From assembly GCF_963666025.1 (NCBI RefSeq), contig NZ_OY762552.1, positions 2,754,501 through 2,818,500 on the forward strand: 64,000 bases of DNA. Direction: 5' to 3'. Positions within the stretch are counted from its first letter, which is position 1. Each line of letters begins with the position of its first letter. The stretch is from an uncultured Methanobacterium sp. GTDB taxonomy: Archaea > Methanobacteriota > Methanobacteria > Methanobacteriales > Methanobacteriaceae. The translations under genes were made by a program, and so were the position numbers. Of this stretch, positions 43,638-56,736 are shown piece by piece. Below the pieces are notes generated by a model. It saw only the letters and a program-made list of their open reading frames with translations, was not told where the DNA came from and ran no database searches.

Positions 43638-44132
43638 TTATATTCCGTATATTGGGAGGTCTTCGTCTTTGACAATTTCTTTAATAACTTCAATGAGTTC
43701 TTCAGTTTTTTTGTTGCCGGTTTTGACCTGGAATGATTTGATCATACGCCCTCCACGGGGCTCTATTTTCTCTTGCATCCGTTCAATTACTTTCCGGCCT
43801 CCTGAACTTCCCATGGTGGCAAAAAGGATCACATCCTTACCCTGGAAGTTGCATTGATCAATGAGGGTTACAATTGCCGGTGCTGGTTTACCAGCCCAGG
43901 TAGGACTTCCCACGTATATCAGATCATAATCAGTTAGATCCACTGATTCAGGTTTTATTAAAGTTTTATTCTCACGGAATGCATCCACTGAAGCTTTAAT
44001 ATAATTCATGGGCCCTGCTCTATTATTCAGGTCGGTTATTTCTAAATAATCTGCGTTAACTTCCTGGGCCAGTGTTTTGGCTACCAGGGCAGTTTTCCTG
44101 GTTCTTGAGTAAAACAGGATCATGGTTTTCAT
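43638..44132 (-). CDS. flavodoxin-family protein
   Basis: 164 aa from ATG 44132 (GAGGT 6 bases upstream). FMN-binding phosphate loop [18 protein letters not shown], then [14 protein letters not shown] for the isoalloxazine contact. A soluble one-electron/two-electron carrier, resembling methanogen flavodoxins that include FMN oxidoreductases. Partners unknown. Confidence 0.5.
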   Translation of the reverse strand: MKTMILFYSRTRKTALVAKTLAQEVNADYLEITDLNNRAGPMNYIKASVDAFRENKTLIKPESVDLTDYDLIYVGSPTWAGKPAPAIVTLIDQCNFQGKDVILFATMGSSGGRKVIERMQEKIEPRGGRMIKSFQVKTGNKKTEELIEVIKEIVKDEDLPIYGI

Positions 44133-44144
44133 AATATACCTCAA

Positions 44145-44365
44145 AACTCAAATAATGAAGAGTTTGTTTAAATAAAGTGACATGTTCCAGGACTTAGTTA
44201 ACATTTTTCAAGACTTAGTAATTTTGAAACTTAATTGCAAATGAAGATAGTTGTTATTCAATGATAATCTCTGTTTACTGGGAGAATAAATGGGTTTACT
44301 AAGTTTTAATGGAATTTCTCACTTTTTTATCTTCTTCTCATAAAATATATGGATCAAACTTTATA
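44145..44365. other. AT-rich spacer
   Basis: AGGACTTAGTTAACATTTTTCA and AGACTTAGTAATTTTGAAA form a loose repeat at 44190-44235. No gene seen. Confidence 0.5.
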
Positions 44366-44369
44366 AAGG

Positions 44370-44481
44370 TTTAGGGATGAATGGTCCTATAGTTTAGGGA
44401 TAATGGTCCTATAAATAAGAGGGTTGTTTGCACCGTTATTTGGGGTGTAAACTACAATCTATGGATGTAAACCACAACCTT
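44370..44481 (-). repeat. two tandem duplications at and after the argC stop
   Basis: TGTAAAC-centred units at 44446 and 44466 (20 bp), the second in the argC coding end, with the stop between them. Further downstream TTTAGGGATGAATGGTCCTA and TTTAGGGATAATGGTCCTA form a 22-23-bp pair (44370, 44393). Confidence 0.5.
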
Positions 44482-45469
44482 CCAGTGACATTGTTTCTGG
44501 GAATCCGCACATTAGGTTCATGTTGGCCACTGCTGCACCGGAAGCACCTTTAGCTATATTGTCGATGGCAGAAACAACAACCAACCTGCCATTATCATCA
44601 ATTTCAAAGCAACCGATATGGCAGAAGTTGGATCCTCGCACCGAACTTAAGCGTGGGATTTCACCTGCATCCAGTACACGTACAAAGGGTTCATCCTGGT
44701 ACTGGTTTTTATACAGCTGGAAAATCTCCTCTGGAGTAACTTCCTGGTTGGGGAAAGAGTGGAGGGTGGTTATAATGCCCCTGATGACAGGTACCAGGTG
44801 TGGGGTGAATGAAACACGAACATCACCAAATTTCTGGAGTTTTTCCTGGATTTCAGGCATGTGGCGGTGGGTGGTGACTGCGTATGGCACTATATTATCA
44901 CTGATATTGGGATAGTGAGTTGCAGGTGTGGGTTTAATCCCTGCACCGCTCACACCACTTTTAGAGTCTGCAATAATGGTATCCACCAGTCCTTCTTTTA
45001 CTAGGGGAATACCCGCCAGTATGGAACCAGTGGGGTAACATCCAGGGTTAGCAACCAGCTTAGCCTTTTTGATTTCCTCCCGGTACATTTCCGGTAATCC
45101 GTAAACTGCATCCAGAGGATTTTTGTGTTTGAGGCCGTACCATTTCTCGTAAATACTGATATCATCGAAACGGTAGTCTCCACTCAAATCAACTACTTTA
45201 ACTCCTGTTTCCACCAGTTGGGGGACAATGTTCATGGAAGCCCCGTGTGGTGTGGCAGTGAACACCAGGTCTGCATCTAGATCTCCGGGAGATTTGTCTT
45301 CAAATACCAAATCCAAATCCTGGAGATGAGGATGCACCTTTCGAATGGGTGTATCCGAATACTGCCGGGAAGTTGCAGCTACAACTTCCACCTTCTCATG
45401 ATCCTTGAGGAACCTTAAAAGCTCCCCTCCAGTGTAACCACTGGCTCCGATAATTGCAACTTTTAACAT
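44459..45469 (-). CDS. argC: N-acetyl-gamma-glutamyl-phosphate reductase
   Basis: 336 aa from ATG 45469; the upstream frame to 45526 is rejected because the NADP motif [16 protein letters not shown] should start at residue 5. Third step of arginine synthesis. Catalytic Cys in [12 protein letters not shown], then [12 protein letters not shown] and HRHMPEI. It pairs functionally with argB at 48472, separated here by two other genes. The final codons GGTTGTGGTTTACATCCA are echoed 20 bp beyond the stop. Confidence 0.5.
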   Translation of the reverse strand: MLKVAIIGASGYTGGELLRFLKDHEKVEVVAATSRQYSDTPIRKVHPHLQDLDLVFEDKSPGDLDADLVFTATPHGASMNIVPQLVETGVKVVDLSGDYRFDDISIYEKWYGLKHKNPLDAVYGLPEMYREEIKKAKLVANPGCYPTGSILAGIPLVKEGLVDTIIADSKSGVSGAGIKPTPATHYPNISDNIVPYAVTTHRHMPEIQEKLQKFGDVRVSFTPHLVPVIRGIITTLHSFPNQEVTPEEIFQLYKNQYQDEPFVRVLDAGEIPRLSSVRGSNFCHIGCFEIDDNGRLVVVSAIDNIAKGASGAAVANMNLMCGFPETMSLEGCGLHP

Positions 45470-45974
45470 ATTTCTCACATACTTTTCTTGGTGGACAGGC
45501 TTATTAAATATTATTAACACTTTCAAATCAAACTTTAATTAATAATCAATAGTTCTAATTAAATGCATAATTTCAAATCATTCTTATTCCAGATTGATGA
45601 AATACTTGAATTCATAGAAGTTCATAATTCACGTCTTAAATAGATTTTTTCAGGAAATTTTTGGGAGAAAAGGTTTTAAGATATTACCCAAACAGTTAAA
45701 TAATTAAACTTTTAATGTATAATTGATAATTTTCATTATGATCATAATGTCAGGCTATATTGTGATCAAAGAACAATAATAGTTTTGAAAAACTGATAAA
45801 AAAACCATCGTATCATGGTTTTGTGACTTAAAATATTAATTTTAAGGAGTAAAATCTATTTTGAGATTTTATTAATTATCTATTTTTAGTATATGTTATT
45901 CAAATTGCCATGGTGTGGTAATGGGATGATTTTATATATAATGAGCGATTAATAAAAATAAAATAGTTCTAAAA
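45470..45974. other. long AT-rich divergent spacer with one hairpin
   Basis: AAAACCAT (45801-45808) and ATGGTTTT (45815-45822) form an 8-bp hairpin with loop CGTATC. TATATATAATGAG at 45932-45945 is a plausible TATA element for the zinc-ribbon gene. No gene seen. Confidence 0.5.
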
Positions 45975-45986
45975 GTGGTGAGGGGC

Positions 45987-47354
45987 TTGGGATATTTAAT
46001 TTGCGATAAATGCCATGGAAGATACCGATTGAAACATGGAGAGTCACCTAGTGATTTTTCCAGATGTTCCTGTGGTGGAAATTTGAGATATGTCAGTGAT
46101 AATGATTCATTACATTCTTCATCTTCTTCCGGTTTCAGGTTAGCAGTAAACCGCAAAGTAATGGCGGGTATTCTATTTGTTTTTTTACTGATAGCTGCAG
46201 GAGTAGCTTTTGGCTTCTTAAATCCTCTGGGTAATGCTCAGGGAGCTAACTCCACCAATAACAATAATAACAATTATTTTACCGATGTTCAAGCAGCACC
46301 TCAGAGTGCTTCAATGGTGGTTCTGGGAGCTACTAACATTCAGGTTTCTCAGGGAGCAACTGTGGTCACTCAAGTGGACCGTGTGACCAAGGATCCCGGA
46401 AGTAAACTTAACAACAGTTTGAGTCCTGATTTCAAACCTACTTCTCCTTCCCAATTAGTTCCCTGGATGGAAGGTGCACGGGTTAAGGAACTCATGAAAT
46501 ACGCAAATGTAAATGTTATACCGGCCACCAGTGTACCGGTTAAGAAGATCAACAACACCTGGTATGGGCCTGATGATAAGGGAAATTATGTTTATGCGGT
46601 TGATCCTGGTAAAATGACCAATTTAAGATCAACTGATGCAGGTAATGGTACCAGAATGGCAACTGTTACCCATGGTATGAATGTCATGGTTCCAACTGCT
46701 GTTAAAAACCATGCCTCTTTAGTGGTTGCGTGCGGAGATTTGCCAGGCAAGGCCCAGGCCGAGACATATATGAACACCAAGGGAATTAACTGTTACGCAC
46801 CCTGTGACCGTTTCACATTTGCATTACTGGACCAGAATTCCTCAGGAACTTCACTGGGAACCATGCCCATACGGGCACTTAAAGATGGTAAGGGTGCAGT
46901 GATTGGAGCTCAGCCTATTTACATGAATTTGAAAGAAAAAATCATTGTTCAGACCACTATAAAGGGTTATCCTGACCAGTACTGTGACACACCCAAACGT
47001 TACTTTGATGGTTTTGAGAAAACCTACAATGTTACCCTGGATAAAGTTATTGTGGATGCCAATGTGGGTCAAACAGGTAAAGTAGTGGATGCAGCCGAGA
47101 AAAGCGGGGCTAACATCATTGCAGTGCGTGTTTTAAGTGCTAAAGATAAAGGGCCAGTAAGGGACTGGCTCAAAAAAGATCCTAACCACCGGGCTGTACT
47201 GTTCCATTCCGCAGCTTATGAACCAGGATACTCCCTGTTCTTTGAATTCCCAAATCAAGTTACCGGTGATGACACCAAACCAGTGTTCACAAAGAACGTA
47301 TCCCAATCCGATTTACAGAATAGATTCAATAAAGTTAGAAGTTTATGGCAGTAA
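45987..47354 (+). CDS. zinc-ribbon membrane-anchored protein with exported domain
   Basis: 455 aa. A cytosolic zinc ribbon ([14 protein letters not shown] ... [10 protein letters not shown], residues 2-40), one helix (about 60-80), then a large exported domain (about 110-455). I choose TTG 45987 (GGTGAGG just upstream) because it makes the protein begin LGYLICDKC exactly like the truncated gene at 63250, which starts ATG GGT TAT. The exported part has four Cys (CGDLPG, NCYAPC, QYCDTP), so disulfides are possible; I recognise no enzyme family. Exported domain with internal zinc ribbon suggests a Methanobacteriales family of unknown function. Confidence 0.5.
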   Translation: MGYLICDKCHGRYRLKHGESPSDFSRCSCGGNLRYVSDNDSLHSSSSSGFRLAVNRKVMAGILFVFLLIAAGVAFGFLNPLGNAQGANSTNNNNNNYFTDVQAAPQSASMVVLGATNIQVSQGATVVTQVDRVTKDPGSKLNNSLSPDFKPTSPSQLVPWMEGARVKELMKYANVNVIPATSVPVKKINNTWYGPDDKGNYVYAVDPGKMTNLRSTDAGNGTRMATVTHGMNVMVPTAVKNHASLVVACGDLPGKAQAETYMNTKGINCYAPCDRFTFALLDQNSSGTSLGTMPIRALKDGKGAVIGAQPIYMNLKEKIIVQTTIKGYPDQYCDTPKRYFDGFEKTYNVTLDKVIVDANVGQTGKVVDAAEKSGANIIAVRVLSAKDKGPVRDWLKKDPNHRAVLFHSAAYEPGYSLFFEFPNQVTGDDTKPVFTKNVSQSDLQNRFNKVRSLWQ

Positions 47355-47369
47355 TTTTGCTTTAAACAT

Positions 47370-47470
47370 CGATATAAATTATTTGAACTTTGATATAATC
47401 TAAATAAATTATTAGATGTTTGATATAATCTAATAGAAATGGATATAATCTAAATATATCATTTGAAGAC
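47370..47470 (+). repeat. imperfect ~27-bp repeat after the zinc-ribbon gene
   Basis: GATATAATCTAA recurs at about 47393, 47422 and 47444, starting ~20 bp after the stop. Confidence 0.5.
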
Positions 47471-47556
47471 TTTATATCTTAAAAAATATCTATATCTTAA
47501 AAAAATCAGTTATTTAGAAGTTATATCTAAAATAATTAATTGAATAATTCAAATAT

Positions 47557-48216
47557 TTAATCATTTTTTTTCTTCTTTTCATTTAAAGCTTCTTGAAAGG
47601 CTTTCTTATGGAAGTTAGCAGCCATTTCCTTCTTGCACTCATCATCAGCAAAAAGTCGCATTTTAGGAGCACGGCAGGGGTAGTGTTGTATTCTAAGGCC
47701 GGCTTTAATCGGTAGGGTGTCCGTATTTTCGCCTATCATTTCCTCAGCAACGAATCTGGTGCTACCACATGGGGAGCAGCGGATTACTTCCACATCCACA
47801 ACTTTATCCCCCTGGCAGTTAACCCTAACTACAGGTCTGCCAAATTTGGATACGAATTCATCAAAGACAGGATTACCATTCTCTGTGAGGTCGCACATGT
47901 TCTCAGGGCAGGTTACATTACCATAACTTTCCAGCTGGTTTTTGAAACCTTCCCCTCTCCAGGCACCAACGATTATCCATTCCACCTTACTGTGAAGGGC
48001 ATCCACCAGGTCAAGGGCAAGATCCGGGTGTAATATATATGTTAGAATAATATCTGCATTTTCCAGTCGGGCCAGGGTTTCAGGAGGAAGATCGATCTCA
48101 TCCATGAAAGTGGAAGTCGGTGCTTCCATTACAACGTAATCACAATCAAATTCTTCTTTAATGGTTGCATACGCACGTTCACCGTAGGGCCCATCTGTGA
48201 CTATGGCTATTTTCAT
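47557..48216 (-). CDS. DUF166-family cysteine-rich protein
   Basis: 219 aa, cytosolic. Starts [20 protein letters not shown] and has CPENMC, RCSPCGS, YPCRAP and DECKK, a cysteine set suggestive of a metal or iron-sulfur centre. The pattern is that of DUF166 proteins conserved in methanogens, whose function is not settled. AAGGGA lies 6 bases before the ATG. Charged C-terminal tail (EKKKKND). Confidence 0.5.
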   Translation of the reverse strand: MKIAIVTDGPYGERAYATIKEEFDCDYVVMEAPTSTFMDEIDLPPETLARLENADIILTYILHPDLALDLVDALHSKVEWIIVGAWRGEGFKNQLESYGNVTCPENMCDLTENGNPVFDEFVSKFGRPVVRVNCQGDKVVDVEVIRCSPCGSTRFVAEEMIGENTDTLPIKAGLRIQHYPCRAPKMRLFADDECKKEMAANFHKKAFQEALNEKKKKND

Positions 48217-48471
48217 TAAAATCCCTTCTTTTAACTCTTTATGGGAGTTTTCCTAATAATTTAAACTTTTTTGTATTTTAACATTGTATAGTTGACTTTT
48301 TTTTGATTTTAACCCATTGAGTATCCACTTCTTCTTCATTGTAACCATTTGGATTATTAAATTTTTTGGCATTTTAACCCTGGATTATATTTTTTGTATT
48401 ATAAACAATGGAAATTAAAAAAAGTAAAAAAAATTCAGCTAAATTACATTTATAATAGCGTTCTTGAGTTT

Positions 48472-49353
<882 letters not shown>

Positions 49354-49755
49354 ATAAAACACCTTATTTTTAGAGTGATGAAGTATAAAGGATTTTTTCT
49401 TATTAATGGTATTGTAAGTCTTATTTTTTAGATAAAAGTGTTCAGTAAGCTTTATAAATTATAGGAGACAAAAAATCATTCCTTTAACCTATAGTATCTT
49501 TAAATTATACTTTATTAAAACTTTTCGGAAATTAGATTTTTTTCCAGATTTCTAGTTTTAAGGAAATTTGAAATTAAAATCAGGCTACCTATTTCTAGAT
49601 TTATAGAGTTTTAGCCACAATTAAGGGATGGCTGACATATTTGAAAATGAGATATTTATCTCCAAGGGATATGGTCTTCTTGCAACAGTTTCGTACCAGT
49701 CATTAACGTTTCTATCCTTATAAAGTAATCCCTAAGTATGAAGTCAATGATAAGT
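49354..49755. other. AT-rich divergent spacer
   Basis: Between argB and the ATPase gene. No structured RNA, repeat array or small gene evident. Confidence 0.5.
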
Positions 49756-49768
49756 GGATTTATATTAT
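49756..49768 (+). promoter_or_regulatory. TATA box of the P-loop ATPase gene
   Basis: GATTTATATTATA lies about 22-25 bases before ATG 49785 and no Shine-Dalgarno is present, so a leaderless mRNA is expected. Confidence 0.5.
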
Positions 49769-49784
49769 AGACTCATATAATAAC

Positions 49785-50537
49785 ATGGCAGAATATAAGG
49801 TTCAGTCAGAAGGGGACAATAATGACTTTGTATTTACCAAGTCGTTTCGGAAGATATACCGCATGTTCCGCAGTCTAAAAAATAGGAAGGGAAGATTTGT
49901 ATTAATTATTGGGACTCCCGGTACTGGTAAATCTGCCAATATCTATTCTGCCCTGAAGATCCTGGATCTTAATGTGTATGACCCTACTCTTTTTCTGGAT
50001 AACATGAACATGAGTTCATCCGAGGTTTTTTCTGAATTTTTTAAAACTCTTCGATTGGATCTGGGTGTTAAAACCAATGAAGAAATTTACCAGAAAGTAT
50101 CAGAATATGATGCAGTTTTACTGGCAGATAAACTCCTTGATTCTGAATTTTTGGATGAAAATAAATTTGGATTAAGCTTATGGACGGAAAATAATGGGAT
50201 TAGGGCATTTCCATTTTATATTAAAGTATTCAGAGAGTACTTGAAACACCGTAAGGATCTTGAGAAAGTTAACGTAGTTGTTCAGACGGCTTTTATGATC
50301 AAGATACGGGATGTGAAATACGATTTACTAACTGATTTTAGTATCCTGTCTGAGATTTTTGTCTTTTTAATGAACCTATTTTTCGAAGTTATCCAGATAT
50401 CCTATTCTGAAGAAGAGACTGTGCAAATAGTTCTAAACAATTTCCCAGATGTAAATGAAGAAGACGTAAGATCCTGCATTGGGAAATATGGATGCAGGCC
50501 CCGTTTCATATTCGAAGCACTGGATAAGAATGAATAA
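49785..50537 (+). CDS. P-loop ATPase, AAA/Cdc6-like, conserved hypothetical
   Basis: 250 aa. Walker [13 protein letters not shown] (about 42-53) is clear. No convincing Walker B acidic pair follows (YDAVLLADK is the best candidate), and a C-terminal segment [15 protein letters not shown] resembles a sensor-2 region. Likely an NTPase that acts on DNA or protein, but the function is unknown. Confidence 0.5.
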   Translation: MAEYKVQSEGDNNDFVFTKSFRKIYRMFRSLKNRKGRFVLIIGTPGTGKSANIYSALKILDLNVYDPTLFLDNMNMSSSEVFSEFFKTLRLDLGVKTNEEIYQKVSEYDAVLLADKLLDSEFLDENKFGLSLWTENNGIRAFPFYIKVFREYLKHRKDLEKVNVVVQTAFMIKIRDVKYDLLTDFSILSEIFVFLMNLFFEVIQISYSEEETVQIVLNNFPDVNEEDVRSCIGKYGCRPRFIFEALDKNE

Positions 50538-50664
50538 ATTAAGAAAAAGGTAAATAAGTTCTAGAAATTAAGTTTTAGTAAAATTTAAAAAAAAATTAGG
50601 ATGATTTCCCCCAAAAATGGATTAACCACTTTCCAGGGGAATCAATCATCTTTTCCTTGCTCTT

Positions 50665-51357
50665 TTATTTGAAGTTTATCATACCTTCCTGGTAGTAGTT
50701 TTGCAGTTCAGAGGCGTGTTGAAGTTCAAAGCTTGCATAGGGATCCTTAAAGTAAGGCATTAACATCCCTCTTACAGTGTAAACATAGGCTGGTATGATC
50801 CCATATTGTTTCCTTACAATATCGAAGTATAATGGGAACCCACAACCCTGGGCAAACATTGGATTATCTTTACGGGCGGTTCCATGCCAGTACATGGGTA
50901 TAGGTCCGTTCTGACCGTTCTCTTTAGCAATGCCGTATAAATAATTCAGGGCATCATCCAGGTTGTTGAAAACTTTACCATCTGTTTTGTACTGGTATCG
51001 GCCATCTGGTGCACCGAATAATGCTATTTTAAGTGAATCCCAGTAGTTAGTAGCTCCTTCAGCACCAGTACCTTGAGTGTCCACAAAGGCCAGCTCCAGT
51101 ATTTCTACATTCCCTTCCTTGTAGCAACGGTAGTTTGAGTCACCGGCAAAGTGCACCACCAGAATAGATTTGGAACCAGTTTCATTGGCATATCCAGCCA
51201 GCATTTTGGAATGAAGGTGTCCCGGGTACATGTCAGGATTGGCGACTTTCACAAATGCCAGTCTGCCTTCTGGTGTGATTGGACCATTCATGGTCGAAAC
51301 ATATGCGTAACCCACTATTAGCAGGAAAACTGCCAGTATAACTAAAATCCATTTCAA
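50665..51357 (-). CDS. exported membrane-anchored protein, function unknown
   Basis: 230 aa. N-terminal helix (about 3-20), rest exported. Features: [17 protein letters not shown], three cysteines ([16 protein letters not shown]), many aromatics. TTG start at 51357 is supported by GAGGT 8 bases upstream. No family recognised. Confidence 0.5.
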   Translation of the reverse strand: MKWILVILAVFLLIVGYAYVSTMNGPITPEGRLAFVKVANPDMYPGHLHSKMLAGYANETGSKSILVVHFAGDSNYRCYKEGNVEILELAFVDTQGTGAEGATNYWDSLKIALFGAPDGRYQYKTDGKVFNNLDDALNYLYGIAKENGQNGPIPMYWHGTARKDNPMFAQGCGFPLYFDIVRKQYGIIPAYVYTVRGMLMPYFKDPYASFELQHASELQNYYQEGMINFK

Positions 51358-51599
51358 TTAAATTACCTCTTTAACTGGAAATTATTATCAAATATTTCCT
51401 TTTTATTCCAAATATTCATGTATCCCCCCGGATTCTGTAGTAACATGCTCCGTTATTAGATAAAAGTCTTTTTGTAAGATAAGACCTTTTTATGGTTTTT
51501 TAAGGTTTATTATTCTATCTACTTTTTATCAATTACAAAATAATTATTAAAAAATTTAGCTTATTTTTTTAGTTTTACCATGTTAATATTAATCATTAA

Positions 51600-51950
51600 T
51601 TATTGGGTAAGTTCTGCTTCCATTTTGATCATTTCTATGACCCTGGGGTCTGAAATTGAATAATAGGCCATTTTTCCTTTTTTACGAAATTTAACCAGAT
51701 TTCGATGCCTTAATAATCTGAGCTGATGGGATATTGCAGAGTCGGTCATCTCTAAGACCGCAGCTAAATCACAGACACAAACCTCTTTCAGTATGAGTGC
51801 GTACAGTATTTTTAATCTAGTGGGATCACTGAGTACTTTAAAGTTATCAGAAATCATTTGAAAGGTTTCATCATCGAGCATTTGTGATTTAACTTCTCTT
51901 ACTGAATCTTCGTTGATGCATTGAACATCACAAACATCTTCCCCTTTCAT
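51600..51950 (-). CDS. ArsR/SmtB-family repressor, CadC-like metal sensor
   Basis: 116 aa. Winged helix-turn-helix (about 45-105; LEMTDSAISHQLRLLRHRNL is the recognition region). Cysteines at 7, 11, 58 and 60 (EDVCDVQC and EVCVCDLA) are exactly the CadC cadmium/lead/zinc site positions. It would leave its operator when thiophilic metal binds. AGAGGA lies 5 bases before the ATG. No metal efflux gene adjoins, so the target may be itself or distant. Confidence 0.5.
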   Translation of the reverse strand: MKGEDVCDVQCINEDSVREVKSQMLDDETFQMISDNFKVLSDPTRLKILYALILKEVCVCDLAAVLEMTDSAISHQLRLLRHRNLVKFRKKGKMAYYSISDPRVIEMIKMEAELTQ

Positions 51951-52320
<370 letters not shown>

Positions 52321-52343
52321 AAAAACAATAGTTAGCTGTTTTA

Positions 52344-52357
52344 CAATATATACTTTT
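52344..52357 (-). promoter_or_regulatory. TATA box of tRNA-Gln
   Basis: AATATATACTTTT on the + strand (AAAAGTATATATT on the minus strand), about 30 bases before the tRNA 5' end. Confidence 0.5.
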
Positions 52358-52506
52358 AGCTTTTTTGTTGATTTTTCCCAGTAAATATCCTAATTTTCAA
52401 CATATTATCATAAAAATAATGATTTTAATAGGAGTAATTATGATAAATTACTCGGTGGTTATGATGTTTTTAATTGTATTTAACTTGTTTTAGCTTTAAT
52501 TTGATT

Positions 52507-53439
52507 TTAGGTGAATTTAATGTCAAATTCTTCAACAACATGGTTCTTAATATTGCTCTCCTGAATCAGGGGTTTCATTGCTTCTACCATGTTTCCCATT
52601 ATCATAAAGAAGTCCCGGTCTTTTTCAATCATGGCATCCATCAACGATTTTTCAATCCCTTTTCGTGAGCTGATATCAGTCATAATAGAAATTGCGCCTA
52701 AATATTCGCCGCTAGGTTTGAATAATGGGTTAGTAGATACTAAAACCCAGAAACTAGATCCGTTCTTGTTTAAAAATTCCAATTCATAGGTTTTGGCTAA
52801 TTTTTCCCGGAATTCACGCCCTTTTTTGACTTTTTTCAGGTGTTTTTTGAAGCAGGATTCCCCTTCTGGATTGGTGAACTGGGATATGTCTTTATTGAGC
52901 ATCTCGGTTACAGTAAAACCTAACATTTTAGCCATTTGATTATTAACATAGCTTAGTTCATTCTTGGAATTAACAAAAAAAACTCCTGAATGAATTTTTT
53001 CCACCATTAAACGGTATTTTTCTTCACTTTCCCTTAAGCGGTGTTCTATGTGTTTTCGTTCAATAGAATAGTTTATGCATCGGGCCAGTAATTTACTGTC
53101 CACCTGTCCTTTAACCAGATAGTCCTGTGCACCTTCGCCTACTATTTCTATGGCAAAATCTTCATCTTCCAGTCCGGTGAGTATTATTATAGGTATTTCT
53201 GGTGCCAGATTATGGATCTGGTTGAAAGTTTGGGGTCCCTGGCTGTCGGGTAATTGAAGATCCAGTAAAATTATATGGAAATCATTTTCACCAAGGGCTT
53301 CTGCTCCTTCAGAAAGACGCTGGGCATGGAAAATATTGAATTGAATTTGAGGGATTTCCCTGAACATTTCATTTATAATCACAGCATCTCCGGGGTTATC
53401 CTCCACCAGAAGAACGTTAATATTTCCTTTAATACTCAT
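52507..53439 (-). CDS. response regulator with receiver and PAS domains
   Basis: 310 aa. Receiver domain (about 8-125) with phosphoacceptor Asp in [14 protein letters not shown], Thr and Lys switch residues ([14 protein letters not shown]), then a PAS domain (about 140-260) and a helical end. No DNA-binding or enzyme output, so it likely acts in a phosphorelay or on proteins. AGGTGA lies 5 bases before the ATG. Third gene of the kinase-receiver-receiver operon, 8 bp after the second. Confidence 0.5.
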   Translation of the reverse strand: MSIKGNINVLLVEDNPGDAVIINEMFREIPQIQFNIFHAQRLSEGAEALGENDFHIILLDLQLPDSQGPQTFNQIHNLAPEIPIIILTGLEDEDFAIEIVGEGAQDYLVKGQVDSKLLARCINYSIERKHIEHRLRESEEKYRLMVEKIHSGVFFVNSKNELSYVNNQMAKMLGFTVTEMLNKDISQFTNPEGESCFKKHLKKVKKGREFREKLAKTYELEFLNKNGSSFWVLVSTNPLFKPSGEYLGAISIMTDISSRKGIEKSLMDAMIEKDRDFFMIMGNMVEAMKPLIQESNIKNHVVEEFDIKFT

Positions 53440-53447
53440 AATATCAC

Positions 53448-53891
53448 CTAATCTCGGGGTGGCAGTTTCACAATGTCCAGCCAGAATTCACCAATATTCT
53501 GAACCACTTTGATTAACTGGTCCAGATCTACTGGTTTTGCTATGTAACAGTTGGCGTTATTCTTATACGTTTCAATCAGATCTTCATCCCTAATGGAACT
53601 GGTTAAAACCACCACTGGAATACATTTCAATTTATCGTCTTTTTTTATTTCCTTTAAAACAGCTCTCCCATCCTTTTTTGGCAGGTTCAAATCCAGCAAT
53701 ATCAAGTCCGGAATCCGGGTAGGATTTTCCCCTTCCAGGCGGAGCATTTTCATTGCTTCTTCTCCATCACGAGCCACATGCAATACGTTTTTAATTTTGG
53801 CTTCCTTGAATACTTCCTGGATCAAACGTACATCTCCAGGGTTATCTTCAACCAGCAGTACTTCCACTGATTTAAACAATTTATATTTCAT
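53448..53891 (-). CDS. single-domain response regulator (Rcp1-like)
   Basis: 147 aa, receiver domain only. Acidic pair EDNPGD, Asp in [13 protein letters not shown] (about 70), LTSS and the conserved Lys in IAKPVD. This CheY/Rcp1 type commonly pairs with phytochrome-like or multi-PAS kinases. Its ATG overlaps the kinase end by 11 bp, so cotranslation is expected. It can shuttle phosphate but has no output domain. Confidence 0.5.
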   Translation of the reverse strand: MKYKLFKSVEVLLVEDNPGDVRLIQEVFKEAKIKNVLHVARDGEEAMKMLRLEGENPTRIPDLILLDLNLPKKDGRAVLKEIKKDDKLKCIPVVVLTSSIRDEDLIETYKNNANCYIAKPVDLDQLIKVVQNIGEFWLDIVKLPPRD

Positions 53892-56538
53892 GTTTCACAT
53901 CTCCGGGGATATTGAAATAAAAAGTCGCTCCCTGGCCTGGTTGGGAATCATACCAGATAGCACCGCCGTGTCTTTCAATGATCCTTTTAACAATGGCTAA
54001 ACCAATGCCGGTACCATTATATTCGTCCCGGGCATGGAGACGTTGAAATATTTTGAACACCCTTTCTCCATGCTTAGGATCAATTCCTATACCATTATCT
54101 TCAACTTTGAAAACCCAATCATTATCTCTTTTTTCTGCCGAGATATGGATTTTTGGGCGTTTCTGGTTATTGTATTTGATTGAGTTGCTTAGGAGGTTCT
54201 GGAAAACCTGTACCATCTGAGGATAATCAGCTCGCACCACTGGAAGATTATCATAACTGATATCTGCGTTATTTTCTTCAATTAACAATTGGGAGTCAAA
54301 TATTATCTGTTTAAGGATATCTTCAGTATTCACATCTTCAAATTTACCAGTTTTACGTTCAATTCTGGAATATGCTAAAAGATCGTTAACCATTTCCTGC
54401 ATCCGGGTAGCTCCATCCACTGCAAACTGGATGAATTCATGGGCGTCTGAATCCAGTTGGTGTTCATAACGTCGTTGCAGGAGCTGAAGGAAGCTGGTTA
54501 TCATTCTGAGGGGTTCTTGAAGGTCGTGGCTTGCCACGTAGGCAAACTGCTCCAATTCTGCATTGGATCTTTTTAACTGTTTTAAGGTTTCCTGGAGTTC
54601 CTGTTCTGCAATTCTACTGGGGGTGGTATTAATGGCAATGCCTATTATCTCTTTGGGTTTACCCTGGGGATCATATGACAATTTTCCCAGGGAATAAGCC
54701 CAGTGTACTGTTCCATCCTGCCAGATGGTCCTCATTTCTATCTTGAAATCTTCACCGAACTGAAGAGTCTTTTGGATGGCATCTTTGACTTTTTCCTGGT
54801 CATCGGGGTGTACTACATTTAGAATATTACTGAAGGATGTGTCAGGGTCAGGATCAACTCCGAAAATATGTTTGTATTCGTTAGTCCATTCAATTAAGTC
54901 ATTTTCAAGATCCCAGAACCACATCCCGGCGCCTGCCCCTTCAATAGCCAGACGTAATTTTTCTTCAGATTTTTTAAGAGCTTTTTCAGCCTTTTTAATT
55001 TCAGTTATTTCCAGGGCTGCTACGTTAATACCTATAATTTGATGGGAAGAATCTTTAAGTGGATACCATTCTTCTATCCATGTGCGGAGAACACCGGGCT
55101 GGGCAGGGGTTATACCACTAAATTCTCTACCTACAACGTTATTTTTTGTTTCAAATATTTCTTTAGCTGCAGCTTCGCCTTGTTCTGCAAGGTCCGGTAT
55201 TATTTCTTCGATTGTCTTTCCAATATGTTCTTTTGTTGAAAAACCATTTATTTCCGCCATACGATCGTTAATACGCACGAAGCGCAGGTTACGATCCAGG
55301 ACACATAGACCTATTGGTGCTGAATTGTAAATGGCCTCAATCTCTCTGAGACGTTTTTGGGCAGTGTTTTCACTTTCATGGAGTACTTCTTCCATTTCCC
55401 TGCGTTTGGTAACATCTCTAAGGAAACTGTGTACGCGACCGTGACCTTCACGTGAAACAATGTTTGATTTGATGTTATAATAACGTATAGTGCCATCTTT
55501 TTCTTTAAAATCTGCATCAAATTCAATAATACCGGTATTTTTAAGTTCTTCCACCAGATTATTTTTTACAAACATCATTTCAACACTGCTGAACTCATCA
55601 AGGTTAGTTCCAATCATCTCATCGATGGTAAAACCCATCATCATGGCGAAATTTTCATTACAGTCCTGTATGTTCCCTTCAAGATCATGGATACAGAAAC
55701 CATCGCTGATGTTTTCCACTATGGAACGGTAACGTTTTTCACTCTTTAAGAGTGTTTTTTCAGCATTTTTACGATTGGTAATGTCTTCAATCATTCCATC
55801 GATCCATTCAATGGAACCATCTTCATTGTAATGTGCTTTTGCAGATACTGAAACCCATATTGGGTGTTTATCCTTTTTTTTAAGAAGAAGTTCACGGCTG
55901 ATTACTGCTCCTTCCTGCTTTAAATCTTGTAAAAATAGTTTCCTTTTCTGGGGATCCATGTATAAATCTATAACCTTAATGTCCATTATTTCCTGGGTAG
56001 AATCATATCCAAACATTCGGGCTAATGCAGGATTCACCTGGATAAAAAAACCATCAGGATCAACAGTGTTTCGGTAAACACCTACATTGAGATTTTCCAC
56101 CAGGCTCCTGAATTTCTGTTCACTTTCCTGAAGTTCTTTTTCAGTCAGTATATGTGGAGTTATGTCTTTAAAAGATTGAATACCACCCACAACATTACCC
56201 TCTGGATCTTTGATGGGTGAGGTAGTGAAGTGTAAGTATTTGCCATTATTACCCATGTGTGGATAGAATTTTTCAGCTTCATATGTCCCCTCTACCAGTT
56301 CTGACTTTTTATAGTTTGGAAACCAGTAAGAAAATCCTTCCATATCTTCATCTACCAATAAATCAACCATACATGGTCTTTTTGAATTGTAAAATGCTTG
56401 CCAGTGTTTATCAGTCCCAATGACATCACTGGGCCTGATTTTGCTGAATTTTTCCAGTGCTTTGTTCCAGAAAATTACTTTATGATCCTGGTTAATTCCA
56501 AATAAGGGTACTGGTGCACAGTTGATTATGGCATCCAT
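53881..56538 (-). CDS. multi-PAS sensor histidine kinase (HisKA type)
   Basis: 885 aa, soluble. Five PAS domains in a row (about 1-130, 135-255, 262-385, 390-515, 520-645), then a HisKA domain with [19 protein letters not shown] (phospho-His about 678) and an ATPase domain with [16 protein letters not shown] and GTGIGLAI. Different kinase class from the two HisKA_2 kinases at 16996 and 20345. Operon with the two receivers below. ATG 56538 lacks a strong Shine-Dalgarno, and the frame is open 26 codons further upstream (to the stop at 56617), with a sequence that could be coding. Confidence 0.5.
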   Translation of the reverse strand: MDAIINCAPVPLFGINQDHKVIFWNKALEKFSKIRPSDVIGTDKHWQAFYNSKRPCMVDLLVDEDMEGFSYWFPNYKKSELVEGTYEAEKFYPHMGNNGKYLHFTTSPIKDPEGNVVGGIQSFKDITPHILTEKELQESEQKFRSLVENLNVGVYRNTVDPDGFFIQVNPALARMFGYDSTQEIMDIKVIDLYMDPQKRKLFLQDLKQEGAVISRELLLKKKDKHPIWVSVSAKAHYNEDGSIEWIDGMIEDITNRKNAEKTLLKSEKRYRSIVENISDGFCIHDLEGNIQDCNENFAMMMGFTIDEMIGTNLDEFSSVEMMFVKNNLVEELKNTGIIEFDADFKEKDGTIRYYNIKSNIVSREGHGRVHSFLRDVTKRREMEEVLHESENTAQKRLREIEAIYNSAPIGLCVLDRNLRFVRINDRMAEINGFSTKEHIGKTIEEIIPDLAEQGEAAAKEIFETKNNVVGREFSGITPAQPGVLRTWIEEWYPLKDSSHQIIGINVAALEITEIKKAEKALKKSEEKLRLAIEGAGAGMWFWDLENDLIEWTNEYKHIFGVDPDPDTSFSNILNVVHPDDQEKVKDAIQKTLQFGEDFKIEMRTIWQDGTVHWAYSLGKLSYDPQGKPKEIIGIAINTTPSRIAEQELQETLKQLKRSNAELEQFAYVASHDLQEPLRMITSFLQLLQRRYEHQLDSDAHEFIQFAVDGATRMQEMVNDLLAYSRIERKTGKFEDVNTEDILKQIIFDSQLLIEENNADISYDNLPVVRADYPQMVQVFQNLLSNSIKYNNQKRPKIHISAEKRDNDWVFKVEDNGIGIDPKHGERVFKIFQRLHARDEYNGTGIGLAIVKRIIERHGGAIWYDSQPGQGATFYFNIPGDVKHEI

Positions 56539-56736
56539 TCCAACTAATTCTGGAGATATGTTTTTATGTTGATTATCGTCCCCGGTAACGCAGACCCCTC
56601 CTCTACATTTATACCTTCAGTTTCCGATTTATTAATGAATGTAATTTTGGTTTATTTTTATAGATTAATTTTTTAAAGTTAGGCTAGTTTCAATTGATTT
56701 GTAGACTCGGAAGGGTTTTATCAGAAAAAAATAATG

